From the NCBI GenBank assembly GCA_950022295.1, contig OX465596.1, forward strand, positions 9,176,001 through 9,240,000: a stretch of 64,000 nt of DNA, in the 5' to 3' direction. Origin of the DNA: Bromus sterilis (lineage: Eukaryota > Streptophyta > Magnoliopsida > Poales > Poaceae). The notes under the pieces were generated by a model, which saw nothing but the letters and a program-made list of their open reading frames with translations, had not been told where the DNA came from and ran no database searches. This document shows positions 31,651 to 41,812 of the stretch, one piece after another. Made by a program: the position numbers and the translations under genes. Within the stretch, counting starts at the first letter, position 1. Each line of letters opens with the position of its first letter.

Positions 31651-34600
31651 TAGAGTGCTAATAATCTAGCCGCATTTTTCCGATCATAATCATCTTATCA
31701 CATAAGTGTTTCATTGATCATGCATGCTCATGGAAGAGGGTTCGTCAACGAACTGCACCAATTCAGATTCGTATGTTTCCTTTGCAACTGGTATAGGTCA
31801 AAAGCTCTTTTGACATACCACTCATTATCATATAATGGTTGGATACAAGTTTCGCGGGAGAGTGAGACTATTATTTCACAGTATCCTCCAATGATCTCTT
31901 GGTTCAGTATTTAGAAGACTTATCCATAGTTCATATATACTGGGAAATACACTCAGCCAGAAGTCCAATACTTCTAACGCTAAACTTTTATCCATACGTC
32001 TACTTTCTTAAGTAGTATTATGTTTGTAGTACCGTGACTTTTCCTCACATTTCTTTCATGTCTTTGGTGATGTCTCTAATTCCATATAGACCCATAATAT
32101 GGCTTGCAATTGTAATCTTGCATTACATTCAAGTCTATTATCCTTTCTATATTTTAGAGAATAGTCCTCAGTATGCCTCTCTATACTGAATGCATGGACT
32201 TTATTCAGATTCTGTATTTTACTCCTAAAGCACATCGGAATCTGTTCTTCTTCTAAGAACTTTTGAGTCATTCTGTTGTTGGATTCACAACGCATGTTAT
32301 ATGGTAGAATCATATGTCAAGAACATATAAGATCACATGTCCAGTACATGGTGCATCTCTATTCTTCCATCAAGACATTGCTTGTGATATTTGGATTTCA
32401 TCCATTATATAATTTCTAGCCACAAGAACCTATTTCTTGTCTAGAAGATTATTCCAACCTTCACTTCGTTTCATTATCCGTATCTTAATCTACTCATATA
32501 GATTTCAACGTGTAATGTGTTGGTATTTCATATAAAAGAAGATTCTTGCAATCTTGTATTTTATTTGCCTTATGCTCTATATATATCATAATGCACATAT
32601 GTATATGAGACGATTCTCTATATACATAATCAATGCATATCCATATATATACATATGAGATTATTCTTCTCACATATCAATGCATATATGTTTGAGACAA
32701 TGATCATGCTCCCACTCAAATATATCCATCATATACTCATATATTTGTGGTTCAGCTTTCATCAAGTCACTTCATTGTTCACTATGTCTCACATAATGAC
32801 AATGCTTCCAAAGCTCCCACTCAGAAAATGCCCTCTGCATTCCAAGTCTCCGGGAAGTCTTCAAAGCTCCCACTCAGTTTCATGAAACTACAGGCCCACT
32901 CAATATTTTGGTCATCACAAAATCACTTGATCAAATCAAGGTTGAGGGTTCCTGTCTTGAGGTACTATAGTCCACCCTTTTAACGAAGTAACCTTCGTCA
33001 TGCCCATTGCAATTCTCTTTCAAATCCAAATTTGACTGAGATGCAATTTCAGGCTATGGTCCATCGTAGTGTAAATGAAATATTTTATTGATTAAAGCAT
33101 TCCTACGTTTCCGTAGTCAATCACCATTGAACTTTGGTCATAACCAAATAATGCCTTATGCCCATTACATTATTCTCAATAACTCTCCAGTTTGTCGAGA
33201 ATATGAAATAACCGATTTATTTCACAGGACGTGAGCCATCCTATATGTAACTCAATATTATTTCATTTCTCCTCGTGTTCTAGGCTACCATCATTCCTTT
33301 GTGTCTTCAAGCAATATTATTCCCTATTGTTTTATTAAGAAGACTCATGATTATTGTTCTGTACAGAACGTATTCATGACAACCTTCTAAATTCAACAAT
33401 GGCTTCAACTCATATACCAAGATCAATCATCTTTGGCATATCCTTCCTTATACAGTGTCATTACAGCGGAACATGCTTCCGTTGCAATACTCTGATATTC
33501 TGAAGGCAAGGTCCAATACCCCGGTCAAAGTTTCCATCATCTCCCATTGGATCCGTGTCGAGAGAATTTTCTCGCATTACCAATTAAGCAACACAAATTT
33601 TGTTATTCGGGGAGAATATGTAATTTCAATTGCTCGTAGTTTTATTACAAAGAAATTCTTTCTTTTAAGAAACCTTATAACACCATCAGTTATGGAGCTA
33701 TCATGTCTCGTTAGATTCAGGATGGTTTCCTATTCATGAAGTGGGTGTTTTAACTTAATGAATTAAACAACTTATTCGACAATAACTATAGTGCTAGGGG
33801 AAAGAACGTTTAGACCATACTACGGTTTAGTATGACTACGAATGGTTTAAGTAGTCTAGTACTTTCAACTTCCATCGTAGTTTGTGGTACAACTTCCACA
33901 AGTCTCCCATTATGTCAATATCAATACTTATCACTTCGGATCATAGCGTAGTGATATGTATCCTTTCTATTCTCACTTCCCACTGTGATTCCCGAATCTC
34001 AGTTTTATGATCTCAATTGAATACAACTTTCAATTAATCATATGAAGTCTTTAATGATAACTCACATGCCCATTCTACATCATTTATGTATAATGATTGG
34101 CACAAGTTCTACTTGCTAGAACCTTGTCATGGTCATATTTATTGCAGAGGTTCATAGATCGTGTATCTAATCCATCTCATGCAATCAAGTTATGATTTTC
34201 ATTCGATAATGAACTCACAAGTTAATAGATCATACATTTAATGAATTCATCAGTTATGAAGTCACCTCATGCAATCAGATCTTTGACTTGTTATAATCAA
34301 GACAACTTTATCATTAAACATTGAATATTTCTTGACAATAATAGTAGTATTATAAATGCTTTCTATCATATCATAAATCAAGACGTAATCAAAGTATAAG
34401 CACACTTTTATTCATAAAGATGGAACAACTGACTTGTCTCATTACATGAATAACTTTGTCTCGCGAGATGCAAGACACACAACTAAGTGTTCATACTATA
34501 ATGATTACATAAGATTTATCTAATACTCTAAGTATCTCCTATGATAGATGTCTCGGTGGAATCCATGCTGGCCATCAACTGACTTGATATCCATCAATCT

Positions 34601-34670
34601 TCGATTTCACCTCTTCCCGTCCATGCAACGGCAGGTCCTGTTTTCATAAAACAGAATAAGTATCAGATAC
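31651..34670 (-). other. Non-coding interior of the Copia-type element
   Basis: Three kilobases between gag and the 3' LTR with no frame resembling pol in either direction. Short GCTCCCACTCA motifs recur near 32810-32900. This is the region where pol would be in an autonomous relative. Confidence 0.6.
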
Positions 34671-34674
34671 TCAT

Positions 34675-35382
34675 TTACTGCAACTGTTGTATAAGGGAGT
34701 CAACATTTATAAAGTATATCAAGTATATACCTTCTCCATCCACGACTTCTGCATCCTCGAAAGGAGCAATGTCCGCGGTCAAGAGATCAGTCATGAAGTT
34801 CTGGAGACTCATATTAGCTCCTCTTCCGACATAGCTATGAACATAATCACCATAACTCGGAGGGAGTGAGTGCAATAACGTATTTATTGCAAACTCTTCC
34901 GTGGTACTCTCGTTCATTGTCCAATATTCATAGTCCTCCACCAGGGTCAGGTACATCTCATGCATCCTGTCTAAGTGATCATCAAGGCTTGTGCGTTCTT
35001 CCATCTTTGTAGATAGAAACTTGCTTTCTAACTCAAATCTGGCAATTCTGAACTCACGCACGAACATTGTCTTTAGCGTGTCCATCATGTCATATGGGCC
35101 AGTGTCCTGTAACTGTATGCCCAACTCCTCTGACATGCTGAAGATCATGACATTCCTGACTACGGAGCATTTCTGTCGGCGAGCATAATGATCAAGTATC
35201 TCTTGATTGCCAACATCATCGTCCGGATGTTCTTCCACATGCATTTCTATTGTAAACAAGATGTCTGCTCTCTTGAGCGACGTCCTAAGGCGTGAGTACC
35301 AATCAGCAAAGTTTGACCCATTTTCTCTAAGTCTTTCACCTTCCATGAAGAAAGATAGTTCACGTTGCTCTAGTGCATTCAT
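34675..35382 (-). CDS. Copia gag-like protein (UBN2-type), retroelement
   Basis: 235 codons starting MNALEQRELSFFMEGERLRE. The segments NFADWYSRLRTSLKRADILF, DTGPYDMMDTLKTMFVREFR and LLHSLPPSYGDYVHSY match the gag/UBN2 layout of Copia elements of this group: a tRNA-primed element coat protein that packages RNA in virus-like particles. There is no CCHC knuckle; the gag similarity fades after about residue 215 and the last 20 residues look like read-through, with a possible splice donor AG|GTATAT at that point. The frame is uninterrupted, which fits a young insertion. Confidence 0.8.
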   Translation of the reverse strand: MNALEQRELSFFMEGERLRENGSNFADWYSRLRTSLKRADILFTIEMHVEEHPDDDVGNQEILDHYARRQKCSVVRNVMIFSMSEELGIQLQDTGPYDMMDTLKTMFVREFRIARFELESKFLSTKMEERTSLDDHLDRMHEMYLTLVEDYEYWTMNESTTEEFAINTLLHSLPPSYGDYVHSYVGRGANMSLQNFMTDLLTADIAPFEDAEVVDGEGIYLIYFINVDSLIQQLQ

Positions 35383-36441
35383 TTTCTACAAACATAATTG
35401 CAAGGAACACATTTAAGACTAGTTCACAACAATGAGTTCATATAATCATATTATATATGAGCTCGCACCAAAACACTTCATCCCTAAGAAGTTTTAGTGA
35501 TTACATGATCCAGATTCACTGCCCGACCTTGAATATCACACGGCCGACGGGTCAGTTTCAAAGGTAGACAACAACTTGTGCGATCACATTATCTTATATA
35601 TACTGTGACTCATGCTCGATCTTTCGATCTCTAGTATTCCGAGGCCATATCTGCATATGCTAGGCTCGCCAAATTAACCTCCATGTTATATGCTGCTCAG
35701 CAAGGCCATATTTGCATATGCCAGGCTTGCCGAACCCAACCTCATGAGAACTCCATTGAATATGTAGGAAAACTCCGGTATGTACGAAGCATCAAGCCAT
35801 ATGGGAGAACCTTCCAGGCGGTGCACACTTCGGTAGAATACTTGTGTTTGGCTTTGTTAAGGGATCATCTTATCACATGCTACCGTCGTGTATCCTATAC
35901 TAGCAAGTTTTAAGATGTCTGGCCTATGGCAACACTAAGTCTAAAGTGTCTCCATTTTAGTTTGTTTTATGATGACGATTACTACTTACTAGTAACACAT
36001 AGCAAAGCTATCACTACATCACAAACAAACGAACGACAGCCCCCACTTAGCAATACAAGGTTTAGACGGTCTAGTTGTATATTGCAAGTTTTACGTGGCT
36101 GCTAGGGCTTTCATAGTTAAACAGGTTTTAACCTACGAGTCAACCACAACGTCAACCATACGATTGTCTCTATTACACCCCGCACGGGGCCCTCCGTTGC
36201 AAATGCCACATCCGCTAAAGTAGAGAGACAAACACCCCCCCTAGCCACTTTATACGGTACAAGCCGCATGTCAAGCGTGGAACCAGTCTCGCGTAAGAGT
36301 ACGCGTAAAGTCGGTCGGGGGCCGCTTCATCAAACAATGCCGCAGATGTGAACAAGTACACCTGGGAGGGTAACAATCATACAATCAACACCCACATCCC
36401 CGATGTGTTCTATCCGTACAGTAATACTAAGCATAGACCTA

Positions 36442-36454
36442 GCTCATGATACCA
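36442..36454 (-). other. Primer binding site (initiator Met tRNA type)
   Basis: Minus-strand TGGTATCATGAGC begins two bases inside the 5' LTR edge. The plant consensus is TGGTATCAGAGC; one extra base is present. Confidence 0.8.
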
Positions 36455-36455
36455 C

Positions 36456-38208
36456 TGTTGGGGTTCGTAGCAGAAAACACAAAATTTTCTAACTAGCGTT
36501 CCCTTAACCCAAGATCTAGCTAGCCGTATTACCGTAACGAATAGTAGTGCGGAAATAACATACCTCGGGGTGTAGTCCGTTGCGCGGGAAACGTTCCCGC
36601 AAACGTGGTTGATGTAGCCGATCAAGTTTCACAGCCCCCTGGCTGTGTTGAGCACCCGGATGGGTGTAGTGCCACACGTGCAGCACCTCGTAGTACTCGC
36701 ACACGTACGAGACTCGATGACGACCTCCGTTCTCCGATCCAGCGGAGGGGGCGGAAGCAGACCTCCGGACGGAGCTTCGGCAGCACGACGGCCTCCGATT
36801 CTAGCAGAGAAGCCTCAATTCCACTACAGGCTCACACTAGGGAGCCCACCGTGGAAGAGACAAGAGAGGGGAGGAGACCGGAGAAAACCGATCTCAACTC
36901 GAAGTTATATTTATTTTCTCACGAATTTCTGTGTATTAATTATGTGCACCCTGCCTGTCTTTATATAGGCTGGGGAAGGGAGTCAACCCACCTCCCCTAG
37001 CAATGTGGGACTAAACCCTTTGCTAGGGGGGAGTTGGCCGGCCAAGGGGGGAGAGGGGGCGCACCCCTCATGGGCCCTAGGGCCCATGGCGCCTCCCCCC
37101 CTTTTTCTTTTCTTTTTCTTTTCCCTTTATTCCTTAATGGGCCTTTTTCTCCACTAAGGCCCATAGCACATATTAATTAGAAATAAAATGATTTTAATTA
37201 TTAATTCAATTAATTAATAACTAAAACATATTATTTCATCTCCCGGTGCTCCGGAAACACTTCCGGCTCACTCCGAACTTGTTTCGGTTCAATACGGTAC
37301 TCCTCCGATATTGTCTCCCTTATTCTCTGGTTGCTCCGATGGTTCCGAAAAGGTCTCCGATTTCATCGAGCCCTTAAGTGTGTTACCCTACGGCCCAAGA
37401 ACACTCCAGTCATGACCGAGCAGAGGCAACAGTCAATGATCATCAGCGGGACCTGGATGCCCATAATGACCCCTGTGCATTCCGGATATCAACACCGATT
37501 GGACCTTACGCTGTATAGCATTCCCTTTGTCAACGATACTGGATTGTTCCGAGATTCGATCAATGACATCCTATGTCTGGTTCAACCTCGTTCCGAACTA
37601 AATCCTTATTCACTCGTTCCCGTGATATTCATCCCCGTGACCTAGTCACACGCTGCGCAGCTTTATGGATGGAATCTCACCGAGTGGGCCCTGAGTATTT
37701 ATCCATCATATGGATTGACAAATCCCGCTCTTGTAAATAATACTCCTCAACGTATCTCCACGGAATACCTAAGATACAACCGTTATGACCCGCATATTTC
37801 AGTCAGGTGGTGGGATGTAAGTCAAAGCATCCGGGAAGATAGTGATTATGCACGTACTCACGGTCAAAGGAACGGTCTACCACGTTCTGTAATTACAACA
37901 CTGAACCTTCATAAGATTTGATCATGTTGTAATGCTTTCTTTGGGTAATGTTCATCACGTCACTTAACCCGTGAGGTGACCTCATAGTCAAGAGACTTAA
38001 TTGTCCATGATCGCGAAACCACGATCATCATGTTGGCCATGAACTAGTTATCGATGTAGAGGCTAACTAGGAACTCTGGGGTTTCTATACCACACCTGCA
38101 TCATTGTTTCACTGACGCAGTTCTAGCACAGTATGAAACTGATTATGAACTTGCTTAGATATATTGAAATAATCATATATTATTTGCCTCTAGAGCATAT
38201 ATCCAACA
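36456..38208 (-). repeat. 5' LTR of the Copia-type element (1753 bp)
   Basis: Longer partner of the 29.9-31.6 kb LTR; carries the 39 bp missing from that copy. The end sequence CTCTAGAGCATATATCCAACA, read inverted, gives the TGTTGGATATATGC start typical of the Angela/BARE group. Confidence 0.9.
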
Positions 38209-38213
38209 AAAAA

Positions 38214-38800
38214 TTGATTCTGATCACGGGCACAACTGCTCCCTATATCACGCCCTTTCCTCATTCACGGAGATTCGAAGGTACGATGCATTATATGCTG
38301 TATTGTTTTCGTATGTTACTCATGGAGGGCTGTGCTGGTAGTCCGCAAAGGCTTGGAAGCATCACGGTAGGGGACGGTCTTTAGCGGTACAGACTCCTTG
38401 TACCTGGGCTACTACAAGGAGTTATGCAGTAATTAATCACTGTTCCATGCGAACAACACACCACTGTCTCATGTACTGGTGGGCCTAGCTGTCCATATTT
38501 GTAAATCTCTGACGAAATCAACGCTGAAACCTAGTAAAATCGTAGGCGCAACCACATTTAACCGCGCTTACGCGTTCGCTCGATTTTTCCACGGGTGCAA
38601 ATTCGACGCAAAACTGTGCTGCGTTTGCACCCATACGGGCACGCGTTGAACGGATGCTTGATATCCGTCGCGACGCTTCCGCGCTGGATTTATTAACCGG
38701 TGGAGTCTTTTTATAAGATGCTTCCTCGGCGCGTTGTTGCTATCCACGCCTCCACTAACACCACTACCTCCGTCAACGCTATTAGAGCACGTCGCTTCCT
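38214..38800. other. Intergenic flank, likely left part of a DNA transposon
   Basis: No gene seen. GCGTTCGCTCGATTTTTCC and repeated CGCG-rich text near 38550-38700 look like the 5' leader of the transposon-associated gene that follows. Confidence 0.35.
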
Positions 38801-38845
38801 CGTCGTCCAGTGTGTCGCTCCCTCACTGACCAGCACGCCGCCGCT

Positions 38846-39611
38846 ATGACGAAGTGGTTTAATAAGGGCAAGAACGACACCGGGGCGTCCGACTCCGGTA
38901 GCGGCCGTCATCGTCACCCCCACCCCCTCCCTCACCCTTTCTCGGTCGTCGTCACCATCGTCGTCGTGGGAGGGCGCGCCGCGCACCAGGATCTACGTGT
39001 GCGTCAATGCCGACACTATTGGCAATACGGGTGCCCGCTCCCGTGGCAGGACGTTGGCCTATCGTGCGATTGGCGGTTGAGCCGCGACCGCGACCCCGTG
39101 TTGCCCCACCTCACGCGAACGTTGCGCTTTCAGCGGTTGGCGCGACCCGGGCAAGATCTACCCGCGCCAGATCAACACCGCGTGCCGCCGCCGTACCGAC
39201 CCCCCTTCGATCGTCGTCAAGACGAAAGAAGCCCAGGAGAAAGCCGACTTCTAGCGTGATGTGGCAGAGGAGGAGGTCGTGGTCGCACGCGCCCTTGAGC
39301 TCTCCGTCGAGGAGGAGAAGTTCTGGTGCTGGGGACTTGATCTGGTCATCAAGCAGAGCATCGAGGTGCCGCCGCCGCCCACACGCTTCTGGGGCGCACT
39401 CGTCATCCGCGACGCGCCGTCGCCACCTTCCCCCCCAGTATGCGCCAACGCCACCCCCTACCCCCTGGTATGCGCCCCAGTACGCATCGCGACCTCCCGA
39501 CCGAGCCACACGAAGCTCTTCCAAGCGGACTTCCCTTGGGCGCCGCCGCCGCTGCCCTATGTCGATCTCGACAGTGACGACGACATAAATGACGGAGGCG
39601 ACGATGCCTAG
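38846..39611 (+). pseudogene. Transposon-associated grass protein, frameshifted
   Basis: It starts MTKWFNKGKNDTGASDSGS. Conserved pieces then appear in alternating frames: RIYVCVNAD in one, YWQYGCPLPWQDV and CDWRL in another. From 39261 another open frame holds EEEVVVARALELSVEEEKFW and ends in an acidic YVDLDSDDD tail. This order (Ser-rich start, RIYV..., YWQ..CPLPW, acidic end) belongs to a family carried in high copy by non-autonomous elements of grass genomes. At least two indels break it, one near 39010. An adjacent poly-T and AT-rich tail (39680-39900) is non-coding. Confidence 0.6.
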
Positions 39612-39619
39612 ACAGTAGG

Positions 39620-40440
39620 CATGGAGGGCGCTCGCGCGGGCGCGTCAACGGCATGGAGGGACGTTCATGGAGACGGCCATGTTTTTTTCCTTATTTTTTA
39701 GTTATTGTTTTAATTAATGCGATGTGGGCTTTAAACTATGTTTATTTAATTATATGTCGAGTCCGCACTTTTAATTTTGCGTTGCGTCGGCATGTTGGAC
39801 TACCGCGCAAACGCCAGACAAGAATCAAACGCACGCGAACACGCTCATTCAAATTAAATAAAAACCGAACATATCCAACATCCATTTGCATCAATGCGTT
39901 GAAATTGCCCTAACGTGGCCCGTCCATATGAATCTGTTCGTTGGAACAGACCGGCTTTCAATTTCCGATCCTTGGTCCAGCCTCCGTTATAGCTCACTAA
40001 CAGAGACGTATGTACACACTGTTTTCGTTCGTATATTGATCAGCCGGCGGGGTTCTCAAATGCATTTCTGCGCATGTCAGACTTTTTCTCGCCCATCCCA
40101 ATGGCACGACGTACGGGCAGGATACCAGGTACAGGTACACCTGAGTGCAGATTAGCCGTGTCCCGGGCCATGTTGTTTCTGGATAAAAACGTTTATTGCT
40201 CGACCAGCTTGTACTAATGAATGAAAGCTTGAGAGGCACAGCTTGACCTGCGAGAATATAGAAAAGAAGCAAGTTGAGCGTGAGAGATTCCGACGGGGAG
40301 ATGCAGCAGGTCGCCATCGCCCACTGATTGATTGCGGTAGCTGTAGCTCCATTGCCCGCATCTTGTTCCTCTTATCTCCTTCTCCCATCTCCCAGCACCC
40401 GCCTCCACAACTGCTGCTGCTGCTGAAGCTCGAAACACCG
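39620..40440. other. Intergenic and presumed promoter of the NLR gene
   Basis: 39620-39910 looks like the tail of the transposon remnant. 39910-40440 has no gene. A GC-rich leader begins near 40290. Confidence 0.4.
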
Positions 40441-40449
40441 CCCAATACG

Positions 40450-41807
40450 CCGTTTACAGCTCCGTCCGAGCCGGTTTAGTCTCGCTCTCCTCCGCTGCAG
40501 ATCGAGCAGATCCCTGCTGCTCCCTCCACTCCGCTGCAGATCCACCTGTGCCTGTGCGGATTCCCACCAGGTACTCTGTTCTGAGCTAGAGAGTTTCTAG
40601 GGTGATTGGCAGTCCATGCATGCTGGGAGTTGAGAGCGTTGCAATCGAATGGTTTGACTCGTGTGTAGTGTAGTCTTACATCAATTTTACTAGAGCAAAG
40701 TTTCGGCCTGTCATGTGTTCGACAGAATGCCCCAGCGCGACCTAGAGTCCGAGCCCTGCTGCCAAAATGGTTCATCTTGTTTTACTAGTATGTACACTAC
40801 AGTGGAGCGCTCTCATCTTGTTCTTGTCCCCAGCAGATTGATGTTGTCTATTTGGATCGGAGGAAGTATTAATTGTTATCATTTGCACCTGCATCTGTGT
40901 CCTTGCCTACTACAAACTCTCATGTCCTACTTCTCTTTTCTTATGCTGCAGAATCGATCAAACACTGGCCGTTCGTTCGGGATGTAAGCGCTGACCTGCT
41001 CCGTAGGCCACCTACTGCTACACAAGTCTCTAGAAGGTGAGTCTTAGTTAGCTGATGATGTGAACCACCACCACACCGGTATCAAATGTTACCTTCTCGA
41101 GAGATCGCTCTCTGCCCTGTAGTTTCTAAAATCAAATTTGATAAATTAGCTAGATAGATTAGCATTCCACCCATTCATTTGCTAGACCAGCTGTGTTCTA
41201 TGCGCATGCATCTAGTCCTCATGACAGTCAAAAGGGGTGACAATCGGATCTTCATATTCTTTGCTTATTCATTAATTCATTGGATTACGCTAGGTGCTTC
41301 TACCTTAGTTTTGAGAACACAGAACGACATTGACTGAACCTTTGTTTGTGATGCAAATTATCTCTTCGATTGGGTGTTACTCCCTCCGATCCATAATAAG
41401 TGTCGCTCATTTTGTACTAAGCTAGTACAAACTTTGTACTAGATGAACGACACTTATTATGGATCGGAGGCAGTACTATTATACAATATGCGCCCAAATA
41501 CTCGTATCTTTTCCAAATTCTGCTGAGTGAAATTCACTTTGGAATTCCATCCGTTACTAGCGCCGTTAACTCTGATCCAGGGGTATAATTCAGTGCACAA
41601 AAAGGGATTCTCTGATGTAGTGATACCTGGTATCTTCACGCATGATAGATAGTTTTAGATATGCTATAAATTGATAAATTCAATTGAGAAAAAAGTGGAA
41701 TGACATGGGCCACGGGGTACAAACTACTCTTTATTTATGAATGATTTGGTTAGTTCTGGATGATTTTTCTACTCTATCAAGTAATACGCACTATCTTTCT
41801 TGTTCAG
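40450..41807 (+). promoter_or_regulatory. 5' leader of the NLR gene with two predicted introns
   Basis: Predicted untranslated exons are about 40450-40570 (donor CCAG|GTACTC) and 40952-41036 (acceptor TGCTGCAG, donor GAAG|GTGAGT). The coding exon begins at 41808 after TTCTTGTTCAG, five bases before the start codon. All four sites fit plant splice consensus. Introns in the leader are common in cereal NLR genes and often raise expression or carry upstream ORFs. A Stowaway MITE occupies part of the second intron. Confidence 0.55.
41380..41473. mobile_element. Stowaway MITE in the NLR leader intron
   Basis: A 94-bp near-perfect palindrome starting CTCCCTCCGATCCATAATAA and ending TTATGGATCGGAGGCAG. 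TA on both flanks (41378-41379, 41474-41475). Same subfamily as the copy at 44699. Confidence 0.92.
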
Positions 41808-41812
41808 CTCAA

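Larger units (their letters stand above)
29922..38208 (-). mobile_element. Copia-type LTR retrotransposon (Angela/WIS/BARE-1-like ends), gag only
   Basis: LTRs lie at 29922-31635 and 36456-38208, with TGTTGG...CCAACA ends. The 5-bp duplication AAAAA abuts both sides (29917-29921 and 38209-38213). On the minus strand the 5' LTR (38208-36456) is followed by TGGTATCATGAGC, a near match to the initiator-Met tRNA primer site, and the 3' LTR (31635-29922) is preceded by the purine-rich AAGTGGGAGAC. The 4.8-kb interior encodes a gag-like protein at 35382-34675, but I see no integrase, RT or RNase H. It is thus non-autonomous and would need enzymes from a relative. LTRs differ by about a dozen substitutions plus one 39-bp gap, so the insertion is recent. 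Confidence 0.9.

Noticed and set aside
41741..41812. Upstream in-frame ATG at 41741 as the NLR start
   Set aside because: The 24 extra residues lie before a strong splice acceptor (TTCTTGTTCAG at 41797-41807) and are not NLR-like; MAEAVLMAVT fits CC-NLR N termini.
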